DNA of 64,000 bases. Source: Akkermansiaceae bacterium (GTDB lineage: Bacteria; Verrucomicrobiota; Verrucomicrobiia; Verrucomicrobiales; Akkermansiaceae). The notes under the pieces are model-generated. The model was not told where the DNA came from and ran no database searches. It saw only the letters and a program-made list of their open reading frames with translations. Both the position numbers and the translations under genes were made by a program. Below, piece by piece: positions 52,772 through 62,792 of the stretch (its first letter is position 1; each line of letters opens with the position of its first letter). Where the stretch lies: NCBI GenBank assembly GCA_019634595.1, contig JAHCBC010000003.1, positions 1 through 64,000 on the forward strand, written 5' to 3'.

Positions 52772-54067
52772 TCAGAGCACCTTGGTCACGCCGGGGATGG
52801 GGGCCGGGTAGAGGCCGTCCGCACCGGCCTTCGGGCCAGGATCCGCGTCCCATGCGAGGTTCTTCGGCATGGTGTCGAGGGTGGAGTTGAGCGCCTGCTC
52901 CCAGGTCACTTCCTGACCGGAGTAGGTGGCCATCCGGCCGAGGATCGCGCTGAGCGTGGACTCCGCGGTGAAGTAAGCGTCGTTGATCGGCTTGTTCTCC
53001 TGGATGTGCTTCACCAGCACGTCGTGCTCGGTCTGGTAAGGGTTGTTGTCCGGTCCCTTGAAGCGCCAGATGACCTTGCCGGAACGGTCCTTGATCTGGC
53101 CGGGCTGGGCGGTGCCCTGGGAGCCCATGATGGACTCGCTCACGCGGGACCAGGTGCCGTCCCAGTGCTTGCACTGGCTGTTCATCACCGTGCCGTCCGC
53201 ATAGGTGAACTCAACGTAGTGGTGGTCGTAGATTTCGCCCCAATCCTTGCCGACGCGCTTGGTGCGTCCGCCGATGCCGTTGGCCTTCACCGGGTGTGCG
53301 CCACCCTTGAACCAGTTGACGACGTCGATGTTGTGGATGTGCTGCTCGACGATGTGGTCGCCGCAGATCCAGTTGAAGTAGTACCAGTTCCGCATCTGGT
53401 ATTCCATCTCGCTCATGCCTTCCTTGCGGGCGCGGGTCCAGACGCCGCCGCCGCTCCAGTAGACCTGGGCGGAAACGATGTCACCGATGATGCCTTCCTT
53501 CACCTTCGCCAGCGTCTCCAGGTAGCTGTTCTGATAGTGGCGCTGGAGGCCACCGACGATCTTGAGGCCCTTTTCATCCGCCTTCTTCGCGGCTTCCAGA
53601 ACCTTGCGGACACCCGGGCCGTCAACAGCGACGGGCTTCTCCAGGAAGACGTGCTTGCCCTTCTCCACGGCATATTCGAAATGGGTCGGACGGAAGCCGG
53701 GAGGCGTGGTGAGGATCACCAGGTCACAGGCGTCGATCGCGGCCTTGTAGGCGTCGAAGCCGGAGAAGACGCGCTCCTGCGGCACATCCACCTTCTCGCC
53801 GAACTGCTTCTTCAGGCTGTCCAGCGCACGCTGGGCATTGTCCGGAAACGCATCCGCCACCGCGACGAGGCGGGTGCCTGGGCAGTTGAGGGACTGGGCG
53901 GCGGCGCCGGTTCCACGGCCACCGCAGCCGACGAGGGCCACCTTGATGTCACCGGCTGCTTTCGCGGCATCCTGCGCACGGAGGATGGCGGGCATCGCGG
54001 CGGCGGCCGTGACGAGGCCACCGGTTTTGAGGAAAGAGCGTCGGTCGGTTGGATTTGACGGATTCAT
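52772..54067 (-). CDS. Tat-exported Gfo/Idh/MocA-family oxidoreductase
   Basis: The 431-residue protein has a twin-arginine signal (DRRSFLKTGGLVTAAAAM). The Rossmann domain 'IKVALVGCGGRGTGAAAQSL' is followed by 'LVAVADAFPDNAQRALDSL' and the catalytic-lysine segment 'HVFLEKPVAVDGPGVRKVLE'. The C-terminal domain has 'NWYYFNWICGDHIVEQHIHN'. It belongs to the Tat-exported Gfo/Idh group expanded in Planctomycetota and Verrucomicrobiota. These act on sugars or sugar alcohols in the periplasm with tightly bound NAD(P). Substrate unknown. A terminator follows. Confidence 0.92.
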   Translation of the reverse strand: MNPSNPTDRRSFLKTGGLVTAAAAMPAILRAQDAAKAAGDIKVALVGCGGRGTGAAAQSLNCPGTRLVAVADAFPDNAQRALDSLKKQFGEKVDVPQERVFSGFDAYKAAIDACDLVILTTPPGFRPTHFEYAVEKGKHVFLEKPVAVDGPGVRKVLEAAKKADEKGLKIVGGLQRHYQNSYLETLAKVKEGIIGDIVSAQVYWSGGGVWTRARKEGMSEMEYQMRNWYYFNWICGDHIVEQHIHNIDVVNWFKGGAHPVKANGIGGRTKRVGKDWGEIYDHHYVEFTYADGTVMNSQCKHWDGTWSRVSESIMGSQGTAQPGQIKDRSGKVIWRFKGPDNNPYQTEHDVLVKHIQENKPINDAYFTAESTLSAILGRMATYSGQEVTWEQALNSTLDTMPKNLAWDADPGPKAGADGLYPAPIPGVTKVL

Positions 54068-54112
54068 GAGTGGACCTAAACGACCCTCCCCCCGCCGTTC
54101 TTACCAGAAAAA

Positions 54113-54901
54113 TCAGTTTCCGGGGGGCGTTGCCGCGTCATCCCCGTAGAAGCTCTTGATGTAGCCGAACTCCACCAGGGTATCCTGCCAGGGTGCCAGC
54201 ACGTTGGGATCCTGGAAAATGCGGCCGCTCATCGCCAGCCACTCCTCCGCCTTCAGGAGATCGTTGGCCTCATAGGCCAGCGCCGCCTGCGCGAAATAGT
54301 GGAACGGAGACTCATCCAGGTAGTCATACTTGCCCGCCAGGACGATCACTTCGTTCTTCTTTCCCAGCTTCTCCTTGCACAGAAGCAGCTTGAACTCGAC
54401 CAAGCGGCCCAACGCGACATCGTTCGGCGGAAGGAGAACCATCAGCTTCTCGAAAGCATCGTGCGCCTCCTGCCATTTTTTGGTCACAAACAGGACTTCC
54501 GCGATGTTGAACTCGATGCTGGGGTTGTTTGGTGAAAGCTGGCTCGCCCTGCGGAAGTCCTCCATCGCCTTGTCGAAGTCCCGGAACTCGACGTAGCAGG
54601 AACCACGGAGGTTGTAGATCTCCGGAGCGTCCTTGAAGATTTTCTCCGCCTTGAACAGCTCGTCCAGCGACTCGAACACCCGCTTCGCCTGAAACAGGCG
54701 GGACGCCTCACCCAGATGCTTGGCGAATTCCTTCCGCTGTTCCTCCGGCAGGTTGAGGAATGCCCTCTGGTTCGCGCTCAGTTCCTGTTTCGGCGCTTCA
54801 CTTTCCTTTTTCGGGTCGGCGGCCGGTGTGGGCGCGTCCTGCGCCATCAGGGGTGCCAGAGCCAGGGCGAGAACGAGGGATAAGAAGGCAGAAAATTTCA
54901 T
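54113..54901 (-). CDS. Exported TPR-repeat protein, paralog 1
   Basis: The 262-residue protein starts at 54901 with a signal peptide (MKFSAFLSLVLALALAPLMA). A segment 'LPEEQRKEFAKHLGEASRLF' and tetratricopeptide repeats follow ('APEIYNLRGSCYVEFRDFDK', 'NPSIEFNIAEVLFVTKKWQE'). It is clearly related to the gene directly upstream (54976-55710), with the same order of motifs, so the pair arose by tandem duplication. TPR proteins scaffold protein complexes. Its partners cannot be told from the sequence. Confidence 0.83.
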   Translation of the reverse strand: MKFSAFLSLVLALALAPLMAQDAPTPAADPKKESEAPKQELSANQRAFLNLPEEQRKEFAKHLGEASRLFQAKRVFESLDELFKAEKIFKDAPEIYNLRGSCYVEFRDFDKAMEDFRRASQLSPNNPSIEFNIAEVLFVTKKWQEAHDAFEKLMVLLPPNDVALGRLVEFKLLLCKEKLGKKNEVIVLAGKYDYLDESPFHYFAQAALAYEANDLLKAEEWLAMSGRIFQDPNVLAPWQDTLVEFGYIKSFYGDDAATPPGN

Positions 54902-54975
54902 AAAAGGGGCAATTCCTGAATGCAGGCTAAACCGCCCGGACGGAGTCGGCAAGCTGTCGTTCACCCCGAAAATCC

Positions 54976-55710
54976 TCAGTTTTTCACGTATCTGGACTCG
55001 ATGAGGGTGTCCATGAACGGGGCGTTCACACTCTGTCCGGGGTGGACCATCTTCACATCCTCCAGGAATCCCGCGGCAGCCGCCCGGTTCCGGTTCTCGA
55101 ACTCGATGACCGCCTTCGCATACCACTGGAACGGGGTGGCGGCGTCATCGGCACGCTTGGCCGCCAGGGCCGTGGCATCCCCCAGCGCCCCCAGCTTGCA
55201 ATGGCAGACCAGCAGCTTCAGATCGACCAGGGCCGCGAAGGTTCCGTCGCCGCCCGCCAGCTTCGGCTGCAGCGCGCCGAATGCCTTCATCGCCTCCTCC
55301 CACCGGTGCTCCACGAAGTGGACCTCCGCGATGTTGAAGGAAATGTTCATGTTTCCCGGAGCCAGGGCGTCGGCCTTATGGAAAGCTTCCATCGCCCTGC
55401 CGAAATCCCGGGCCTCGACATGGCAGGAACCCCGCAGGTTGTGCGTTTCAGGGGCACCGGCGAAGATCTCCTCGGCCTTTGACAGCTCGTCCAGGCTCGC
55501 CGGGATCCGCTTCATCCGCAGCAGTCTGGAGGCCTCGTTGACATGGGCGGAGAATTCCTTCCGCTGTTCCTCCGTCAGACTCACGAAGGCCTTTCCCTCC
55601 TGCTGCTGTTGCGGAGCAGCCAAAGGAGCCAGGGGCTTTTCCGCCACGGCGGAGGACCCTCCCGCCAGCCACAGGATGGAACCGATCATGCCCAAGGATG
55701 TGATTTTCAT
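54976..55710 (-). CDS. Exported TPR-repeat protein, paralog 2
   Basis: From the ATG at 55710 (MKITSLGM) the 244-residue protein has a signal peptide. It shares with its neighbour 'LTEEQRKEFSAHVNEASRLL', 'AGAPETHNLRGSCHVEARDF' and 'NMNISFNIAEVHFVEHRWEE', along with most spacing. It differs in its C-terminal half, where paralog 1 has acquired 'AEEWLAMSGRIF'. The two genes are 74 bases apart on one strand, so paralog 2 is the upstream member of the unit. It is divergent from the NAD synthetase gene. Confidence 0.82.
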   Translation of the reverse strand: MKITSLGMIGSILWLAGGSSAVAEKPLAPLAAPQQQQEGKAFVSLTEEQRKEFSAHVNEASRLLRMKRIPASLDELSKAEEIFAGAPETHNLRGSCHVEARDFGRAMEAFHKADALAPGNMNISFNIAEVHFVEHRWEEAMKAFGALQPKLAGGDGTFAALVDLKLLVCHCKLGALGDATALAAKRADDAATPFQWYAKAVIEFENRNRAAAAGFLEDVKMVHPGQSVNAPFMDTLIESRYVKN

Positions 55711-55823
55711 GGAAAACCCCACTTATAGGAAAATCCCCGCCGTTCAAGGATTCTGTTCCTGAGAATGTCGGTGGTTTTGAGTTTCCCCCGGCCTGTGGGG
55801 GTGCTTCCTTTCCCTTGCAATCC

Positions 55824-57461
55824 ATGAAGATCGGCCTCGCGCAAACCAACGCCGTCATCGGGGACTTCCCCGGAAACATCAAACGCATCCTGGCCGCCTA
55901 CCGCGAATGCCTGGAAGCAGGGGCGGATCTCGTCATCACCCCGGAGATGGCGCTTTCCGGTTATCCGCCGCGTGACCTGGTCTTCAAGTCGCAGTTCGTT
56001 CCGAAGTGCCTGCAGGCTCTGGATCATCTCGCGGAGGGTATCCGCGATGTGCCGTTGCTCGTGGGCTATCTGGACCACAATACCTCCGGCCGCCCGGGCA
56101 AGCCGTTCCGGAATGCCGCCGCCTGGCTGGAGGGAGGGGAAATCCGCCACCGGATCTGGAAAACCCTCCTCCCCACCTACGACGTGTTCGACGAGCGCCG
56201 CTACTTCGAACCCGGGGAATCCTGCGAGCCTGTCCTCTGGAAGGGCCGCCGCATCGGCATCACCATCTGCGAGGACATCTGGACGGAGGACTACCTCCAG
56301 CGCCCGCTCTACGAACGGGATCCCGCCGAGGAACTGGCCGCGAAGGGCATCGATCTCCTGCTCAATCTCAGCGCCTCCCCTTTCCATGTGGGGAAGCCCG
56401 CGCAACGCCGGGAGATGCTCGGTGCCGTCGCCCGGCAGGCAAAGGTGCCGGTCGTCTATTGCAACGCCACCGGCGGCCAGGACCAGCTCATTTTCGACGG
56501 TCATTCACTGGTCGTCCGTGCGGATGGGACGACCGCCGCGCAGATGTCCGGCTTTGTGGAGCAGACGCTGGTGATCGATCCGTTCGCCCCCCCTGCGGCT
56601 TCTGCCGTCACGGATGAACCGGACGCGGCCCAGCTCTACCACGCTCTGGTCCTGGGCCTGCGCGACTATGCGACGAAGTGCGGCTTCACGAGTGCCTGCC
56701 TGGGCCTCAGCGGCGGCATCGACTCCGCCCTCACCGCCGTGCTGGCGGCGGACGCGCTGGGAGCGGAAAATGTCCACGGCCTCACCATGCCCAGCCCCTA
56801 CTCCTCCGGTGGCAGCGTGGATGACTCCGTGGCGCTGGCGGAGAATCTGGGCATCCGCTGCGACAGGGTCCCCATCAGCGACATCTACCACACCATCAAG
56901 GCCACGCTGAAACCCCTCTTCTCCGGCAAGCCGGAGGACGTCACGGAGGAAAACATCCAGGCCCGCATCCGCGGGTTGCTGCTCATGGCGCTGTCCAACA
57001 AGGACGGCCACCTCCTCCTCACCACCGGCAACAAGAGCGAGCTGGCCGTGGGCTACTGCACCATCTACGGGGACATGTGCGGAGGGTTGGCCGCCATCTC
57101 CGACCTGCCGAAAACCCGCGTCTATGAGCTGTGCCGCTGGATCAACCGCGAAAAGGAGATCATCCCGTGGAACACCATCGACAAGCCGCCGAGCGCGGAA
57201 CTGCGCCCGGACCAGAAGGACCAGGACACCCTGCCCCCCTACGACATCCTGGATGCCATCCTGGAACTCTACGTGGAGAGGCATCTTTCCACGGATGAAA
57301 TCATCTCAGCGGGTTACGAGGAAAACATGGTCCGCTGGATCCAGCGCCGGGTGGACCTGAACGAGTGGAAACGCCAGCAGGCGGCACCCGGCCTGCGCGT
57401 CACCTCGAAGGCGTTCGGCATCGGCCGCCGGATGCCGGTGGTCCAGCGTTTCGTCGGCTGA
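55824..57461 (+). CDS. nadE: Glutamine-dependent NAD+ synthetase
   Basis: The 545-residue protein has two domains. The N-terminal carbon-nitrogen hydrolase (glutaminase) domain has 'DLVITPEMALSGYPPRDLVF' (catalytic Glu), 'KTLLPTYDVFDERRYF' (Lys) and 'GITICEDIW' (Cys nucleophile). The C-terminal synthetase domain has the ATP-pyrophosphatase motif 'LGLSGGIDSALTAVLA' and 'LTTGNKSELAVGYCTIYGDM'. It makes NAD from nicotinate adenine dinucleotide, ATP and glutamine-derived ammonia. Both active sites look complete. The start at 55824 (MKIGLAQTN) is the usual one; 55815 adds three residues. The next gene starts 62 bases downstream. Confidence 0.95.
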   Translation: MKIGLAQTNAVIGDFPGNIKRILAAYRECLEAGADLVITPEMALSGYPPRDLVFKSQFVPKCLQALDHLAEGIRDVPLLVGYLDHNTSGRPGKPFRNAAAWLEGGEIRHRIWKTLLPTYDVFDERRYFEPGESCEPVLWKGRRIGITICEDIWTEDYLQRPLYERDPAEELAAKGIDLLLNLSASPFHVGKPAQRREMLGAVARQAKVPVVYCNATGGQDQLIFDGHSLVVRADGTTAAQMSGFVEQTLVIDPFAPPAASAVTDEPDAAQLYHALVLGLRDYATKCGFTSACLGLSGGIDSALTAVLAADALGAENVHGLTMPSPYSSGGSVDDSVALAENLGIRCDRVPISDIYHTIKATLKPLFSGKPEDVTEENIQARIRGLLLMALSNKDGHLLLTTGNKSELAVGYCTIYGDMCGGLAAISDLPKTRVYELCRWINREKEIIPWNTIDKPPSAELRPDQKDQDTLPPYDILDAILELYVERHLSTDEIISAGYEENMVRWIQRRVDLNEWKRQQAAPGLRVTSKAFGIGRRMPVVQRFVG

Positions 57462-57523
57462 TCCCGGAATCCTCCCTTCCCCTCGCCTCCGCACGCTGCT
57501 AAACAGCCTCTGTTCACACCCCC

Positions 57524-59887
57524 ATGACACTTTCCGATGCGCGCAAAACCCTGGGCCTGGGACCGGACGATGATCCGCGTCCTTTCCTGAATGAATTCAA
57601 GGAAGCCCGCGAGCGCATCGCGGAGATGGTCCGCACCGCCCCCAACGACACCCTGGCGGAGCGCTATCAGAAAGGACTGATGGATTTCGACCAGGCTCTG
57701 GCCGCCGTGCGCGAGCATCTGGAAGCCGTCGGACTTCTTCCCCGTTCCTCCGATCAAACCCAAGTGAGCACCCCGGCGGAAGCTCCTTCCGCCGAAATTG
57801 TTCCATCCGCGCCTGAGGAGACCGTTCCGGCTGCCACCGAGGAATCAGCACAACCCGCCCCACCGGAGGAAATCCCACCCGCGCCGGCACCCATGCCCGC
57901 CGTTGCCGAAACGGCTTCACTTCCTCCTCCGGAACAACCCACCACGGTGGATGTGGAGTCCGCGCCTCCGCCAGCACAGGGAGCACCACCTGAGGTCTCA
58001 CCTGCCGCTGCAGCACCCTCCGTCCCGGAGGAGAACCCGGCCCCGGCCACCCAGGTCACCGACACACCAGTTTCTGAAAAGCCCGCCTTCATCTTCGAGC
58101 GGACGGAATCCCTCCCACCTTCGGCCCCCCCGCTGCCGGATGTCACCGGCAAGTCGGACGAGGACGCCGAAGACGATGTTCCCGCCCGGAAATCCAACCG
58201 CGCCGCAAAGGTGGCGTGGCTGCTCACCGTCATCCTGCTGTGCATCGCCGGGATGATGTTCTACCTGAAGCGGGAGGAAGATCTGCGCCTGCAGAAACTG
58301 GAGGAAGTCATCGAGCTGGGGAAAACAGGCTACGCCATGATCGAGAACCGGCGGTGGCCGGAGGCCGCCCGGATCTTCGACCAGATCGAGAAGCTGAATC
58401 CCCAATCCTCCCTCCTCACCGAAGGGCGCGCGAAGATCGCCGCGGGCATCGCGGAAGAGGACAGCCAGTTCATCGGTTTCCTGACCGGCCAGGCGAAAGC
58501 CTCGCTGGAGGCGAAGCGGTGGGACGAGGCCGCCGCCTCCGCCCAACAGGTGCTGGATCGTTTCCCCAACGAAAAGGAAGCGACGAACCTCCTCAAGCAG
58601 ATCACCGAGGGAAAGGCACTTGAAGCGGACCGTCTCACCCTCGCCTCCGCACGCGACATGCTGCAACAGCGCAAATGGGACGACGCCATCGCCGCCGCCA
58701 GCAAGATCCTGGCCTCCCGCCCGGGTGATGACGATGCGGAGGCCCTGCTCGCGGACGCGACCGCCGCCCGGGACAAGGCCGCCGCGGACATCCGGAAAGC
58801 CAGGGAGCTCCTCGGTCAGGCACGCGCACGCGACAAGGGCCAGTTCGACCAGGCCATCCTCGACCTGCTCCGCGAGGCCAGCCTCCTTTCACCGGAGGAC
58901 CCGGAGATCAAGGCGCAGTTGGAAAAGCTCTCCTCCTACGCCCGCACCATCCGCGTCCCCGGAGATTTCGCCACCCCGGCGGAGGCCCTTGCCAAGGCGC
59001 GGGACAGGGACCGTGTCATCATCGCCGCCGGCACCTGGGAAGGTCCGCTGGTCGTCACTGCCGCCATCGATCTCCAGGGAGCCGGACCGGACACCACCAT
59101 CGTCCAGTGCGCGGCGCAGAAGGGCAGCCCCATCACCCTCGCCGCAGGTGCGAAGGGTGCCCGCGTGACCGGCTTCTCCTTCCGGCACGAATCGTTCGAT
59201 CCCGGTGAGGAACGCTACTCCGCCGCGCTCGTCCGTGGCGTGGTGGTGGATTTCGTGGACTGCCGGTTCCAGGACGCCAGCGGCCATGGACTGGCCGTCA
59301 TCGAGGGCGGGCATGCCATCGCCAACCGCTGCCGCTTCGCTGACAACGGCTGGAACGGCGTGGCCGCCTCCGGCCCCGGCACCCTTCTGGAAGTCCGGGA
59401 GTCGGAGTCCCTGCGGAACTTCGGCCACGGCATCGAGTCATGGGACGGCGCGGCCATCATCCTCGCCGGCAACCGTTGTGATGACAACAGCGCCAACGGC
59501 GTGCATGCGGACAATGGCGGAGGCTCCGTCACCCTCGAAAAAAACCAGTTCTCCGGCAACCGGGAGTTCGGCGTCGTCCTCAGCAGCGCGGGGTCCGGCA
59601 GGGCCACCGGCAACACCGCCCGCAACAACCTGCTGGGAGGATACGCCATCCGCGCCCCCGCCGCCGGAGTCGCATTCTCAGGAAATGAGGCGACCAGGAA
59701 CACCGGTCCTGGCCTCATCCTCGACATCGGCCTGACCGCCGCCAGCTACTCGGGGAACACCAATGCCGGAAACCTCGGCCAGCAGGTCCTCCTCAACGCC
59801 AACCTCACGGTGAAGGACGAACCCGCACCCGAGCCACCCACCGGCAACGCAGATACCCCGCCGAAAGCCTCAGCGGTGCCGGAATAA
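57524..59887 (+). CDS. Membrane-anchored beta-helix protein with cytoplasmic N-terminus and Pro-rich linker
   Basis: The 787-residue protein has no signal peptide. Residues 1-70 form a compact helical domain ('LSDARKTLGLGPDDDPRPFL', J-domain-like only in outline). About 150 residues of Pro/Ala/Glu linker follow, then a membrane helix near 229-246 ('VAWLLTVILLCIAGMMFYL'). A TPR-like helical region with coiled-coil character (about 250-470) leads into a right-handed beta-helix ('GHGIESWDGAAIILAGNRCD', 'NGVHADNGGGSVTLEKN'). The beta-helix side should lie outside the membrane. A signalling or stress-sensing link across the membrane is possible. I do not recognise the family. Confidence 0.78.
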   Translation: MTLSDARKTLGLGPDDDPRPFLNEFKEARERIAEMVRTAPNDTLAERYQKGLMDFDQALAAVREHLEAVGLLPRSSDQTQVSTPAEAPSAEIVPSAPEETVPAATEESAQPAPPEEIPPAPAPMPAVAETASLPPPEQPTTVDVESAPPPAQGAPPEVSPAAAAPSVPEENPAPATQVTDTPVSEKPAFIFERTESLPPSAPPLPDVTGKSDEDAEDDVPARKSNRAAKVAWLLTVILLCIAGMMFYLKREEDLRLQKLEEVIELGKTGYAMIENRRWPEAARIFDQIEKLNPQSSLLTEGRAKIAAGIAEEDSQFIGFLTGQAKASLEAKRWDEAAASAQQVLDRFPNEKEATNLLKQITEGKALEADRLTLASARDMLQQRKWDDAIAAASKILASRPGDDDAEALLADATAARDKAAADIRKARELLGQARARDKGQFDQAILDLLREASLLSPEDPEIKAQLEKLSSYARTIRVPGDFATPAEALAKARDRDRVIIAAGTWEGPLVVTAAIDLQGAGPDTTIVQCAAQKGSPITLAAGAKGARVTGFSFRHESFDPGEERYSAALVRGVVVDFVDCRFQDASGHGLAVIEGGHAIANRCRFADNGWNGVAASGPGTLLEVRESESLRNFGHGIESWDGAAIILAGNRCDDNSANGVHADNGGGSVTLEKNQFSGNREFGVVLSSAGSGRATGNTARNNLLGGYAIRAPAAGVAFSGNEATRNTGPGLILDIGLTAASYSGNTNAGNLGQQVLLNANLTVKDEPAPEPPTGNADTPPKASAVPE

Positions 59888-59915
59888 GGAGGCTCCAACG
59901 TCAGCCGGAGATGGA

Positions 59916-62792
59916 TCAGATCCTCCGCCTGCGGAAAGCCACCACCACCGAACCCGCCGCCGCCAGGATGGCGGCGGATGGTTCCGGAATCAAAGCATCC
60001 GGAACCACCTCGATGCCGACCAGTTTCGAAGTGTACGTGCCCGGGGCGAAACCGTCCGGATTGTCAAAGGTGATGGCCGCCAACTGGTCCGTGGTCAGGC
60101 CACCGGTGAAGTCCACCCGCTCCGTTCCGCCCGCACTCGACCAGCCGAGGATGGAAAGTGAACCCGTCCACGCCAGGGCGATGGAGGGGCCGAAGGTGAC
60201 CACGCTCTCACCACCGGACAGATTCAGCAGGGACGCGCCCACCGAAAGGGCCAGCGCGCCGAATGAATTGCTGAAGCCCGCCATCTCCAGGGCACCGCCT
60301 GCCATCGTGACGCCCGCGGCGCTGTTCACCACATTGTCCGCACCGAGCACGAAAGTTCCGCCGTTCAGGTTGACTGCGGTGGTGGAATTGAGTCCCCCGC
60401 TCCCGATCAGCTTGCCGTCGTTGACGGTGATGGCACCGGTGAAGGTGTTGGGCGTCACCGTGCTGGAGTTCGAAATCTCCCAGCTTCCCGTTCCCGCTTT
60501 CACGATGCCGATGGTGCCGGTGATCGCGCCGCTCAGCTTCCCTGACCCACTGGTGGAGCCGGTGAGCGTGAGGGTCTTCATCGTTGTGTTCACGTTGCCG
60601 ACCGTCCCGCTGAATTCCAGTTCCCCGCTGCCCGCCTGCTCGATGACGCCTCCGCCCGTGGTGGATGCCCGCAGTGAAATCGGGCGCGCGGAAGTTTCAC
60701 CCGTCCCGGTGTAGCGGAGCGTACCCGTCGTGGTGTTCTCCCCGAAACCAAGCGTTCCATCGGACTTGCCGAGATTCCCGGCCACCGCGGCGCTGCCGAT
60801 GGTGTCCACGGAAAGCACCCCTGCGTCCATCCGGATGGCACCGGTGAACGTGTTCTCACCGCTGAGCACCCATGTTCCGTTACCGTTCTTGATGATGGGG
60901 GTGTCGAGCGCGGTTCCGGAGATCACCCCGGAGATGGTGCCCGTTCCAGCAGCCCCGGTGAGGACCAGCGAGGCCCCCGCGTTTCCGGAAAGAGCCACCT
61001 TTCCGCTGACCAGCAGTTCCCCGCCCACCACGCCCATCCTGACGTTCTGGCTGGCTCCGGTGACCACATTGACGTCACCGGACCAGACGTTGCTTCCGGA
61101 GAGGGATCTGAGGCCATCCGTGATATTGGCGGCGCTCGCGGTGGCACCCGTTCCATTCAGGGTGAGCGCTTCCCCCAGCACGGACACGTTGTCCAACTGG
61201 ACGGACCCACCACCGCTGACGTTGGTTCCAGCGGCGGTGCCACCCAGGGCACCACCGTTCCGCAGAACCAAAGCCACCCCGGCCCGCACCGTTGTCGACC
61301 CGGCGTAATCGTTCGAGTTGCTGAGAATGGTGGTTCCGGAGCCTCCGTTCCCGACCGTCAGCGCGGAGGCTCCGGTGAACGTGTTTTGATTGGAAAATTC
61401 GATGTTTCCCCCGCCACCACCCACGAAATAACCGCCCGTGGAGGCGGTGATCGTCCCCGTATAGACCACCGTCTTGCCCACTTCCGCGCCCAGCGAGAGG
61501 CCGTTGAAGCCGGTGGGGTTGAACGCTTCGTTGGAATCCGCCGTCAAAGCCAGCGCCCCCACCGAAGTTGTGGCGAGTTTGGCTTCCCCGATCCAACCCG
61601 CCAGGGTGGAATGGACTCCGCTGACGGAAAGCGCGCCGTTCTGCCCCATGGTGATGGTGCCGGTCGCCGGAATCGCCGCCGCGTCCGCGAACCGCAGGAC
61701 GCCCCCATTGACGGTGGTTCCTCCGGAGTAGGTGTTGTTGCCATCGAGATTGAGGATCGAGGTGATCCCGGATCCGGAGGCATTCGTGGTCGTCAGGCGG
61801 AATGCCCCGCCGATGTCGCCGCCCACCGTCACCGTCGAGGCGTTGGTGCCGGCGATGGCGACACTCCGGTTGGCCGTCAAGGTGACAGCCCCTGTCCCCA
61901 TGTTCAGATCCGTGGATCCACCGACGCTGAAATTTCCGTCCCACACCTGGACCGGATTGCTGAGGGTCATCCCGCCGGAGGCACTGGTCCCCACCGTGCC
62001 GCCTTTCAAAGTGAGCACGCTGGAGCCAACGGCTGTCGCGGAGTTCAGCAGCAGGGTGCCGGCATTCAGTGTCAGTCCGCCGCTGAAGGTATTCGCATAG
62101 GAGAGGACGAGGGTGCCGCTGCCGCCCTTGACGATCTCAAGGGTCCCGCCATTGCCGCCGTCTTCGATGATGCTGTTCAGCGTGGTGGTTCCAGTACTGC
62201 CTCCGGCGAAGGTGAGGGTGGTTTTGTTTCCGGTCGTGGCTGATCCCGTCAGACGGCTCGCCGCCGTTCCGTTCCCCAGGGTGAGCGCCCTGGCAGTGCT
62301 GGTCGTGTTGTTCGTCCATGTCTGGCTTGCGGACAACGTGATCGTCCCAAGGCTCCCGCCGATGGTCACCGTCCCGTTGAGACCATTCGCCATCGTGATT
62401 CCCCCGGCCCCGATTGACAGCGCCACAGAACTACCTGTCACCGCGGACATGGTGACGACCCCTTCCTCGAAGGTGATGCTGTTCGCCGCCTGCGTTCCGG
62501 TGACCCGGACGGTGTTGTTTCCCGTCGCATTGGTGCCAGCGGAGATGACCACGTCGCTGTTCTGGACGTAGGCTCCGGTGGCAGCCGTCCCGGCGGAACT
62601 GGTGCTCCAGAGATTGTTGGTGCCCCAGATGTTGTTTCCCGAGGTCAGGTTCGCCGATCCGGCGGTGGTGCCATTGGTATCCCAGTATAGCGTTTGAGCG
62701 AAAAGATGTCCTCCCAGGACAAACGCAAGCCCCACACCTGCGGCGACAGGGTGACGACGCTGCACGAACAAAGAAAAACGGCGGGTTTTCAT
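59916..62792 (-). CDS. Autotransporter-repeat PEP-CTERM surface protein
   Basis: The 958-residue protein has a long signal peptide (to about 'LGGHLFAQTLYW'). Many glycine-rich beta-strand repeats follow, of the form 'NTFSGGLTLNAGTLLLNSAT' and 'GSGTLVLSYA', the autotransporter-associated (PATR) repeat that builds an elongated beta-helix. The C-terminus is a PEP-CTERM tail (IPEPSAA, hydrophobic helix, RRRR). It should be sorted to the cell surface by an exosortase system not in this window. It is the upstream partner or neighbour of a similar gene at 62982 and converges with the 57524-59887 gene 28 bases away. Confidence 0.87.
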   Translation of the reverse strand: MKTRRFSLFVQRRHPVAAGVGLAFVLGGHLFAQTLYWDTNGTTAGSANLTSGNNIWGTNNLWSTSSAGTAATGAYVQNSDVVISAGTNATGNNTVRVTGTQAANSITFEEGVVTMSAVTGSSVALSIGAGGITMANGLNGTVTIGGSLGTITLSASQTWTNNTTSTARALTLGNGTAASRLTGSATTGNKTTLTFAGGSTGTTTLNSIIEDGGNGGTLEIVKGGSGTLVLSYANTFSGGLTLNAGTLLLNSATAVGSSVLTLKGGTVGTSASGGMTLSNPVQVWDGNFSVGGSTDLNMGTGAVTLTANRSVAIAGTNASTVTVGGDIGGAFRLTTTNASGSGITSILNLDGNNTYSGGTTVNGGVLRFADAAAIPATGTITMGQNGALSVSGVHSTLAGWIGEAKLATTSVGALALTADSNEAFNPTGFNGLSLGAEVGKTVVYTGTITASTGGYFVGGGGGNIEFSNQNTFTGASALTVGNGGSGTTILSNSNDYAGSTTVRAGVALVLRNGGALGGTAAGTNVSGGGSVQLDNVSVLGEALTLNGTGATASAANITDGLRSLSGSNVWSGDVNVVTGASQNVRMGVVGGELLVSGKVALSGNAGASLVLTGAAGTGTISGVISGTALDTPIIKNGNGTWVLSGENTFTGAIRMDAGVLSVDTIGSAAVAGNLGKSDGTLGFGENTTTGTLRYTGTGETSARPISLRASTTGGGVIEQAGSGELEFSGTVGNVNTTMKTLTLTGSTSGSGKLSGAITGTIGIVKAGTGSWEISNSSTVTPNTFTGAITVNDGKLIGSGGLNSTTAVNLNGGTFVLGADNVVNSAAGVTMAGGALEMAGFSNSFGALALSVGASLLNLSGGESVVTFGPSIALAWTGSLSILGWSSAGGTERVDFTGGLTTDQLAAITFDNPDGFAPGTYTSKLVGIEVVPDALIPEPSAAILAAAGSVVVAFRRRRI

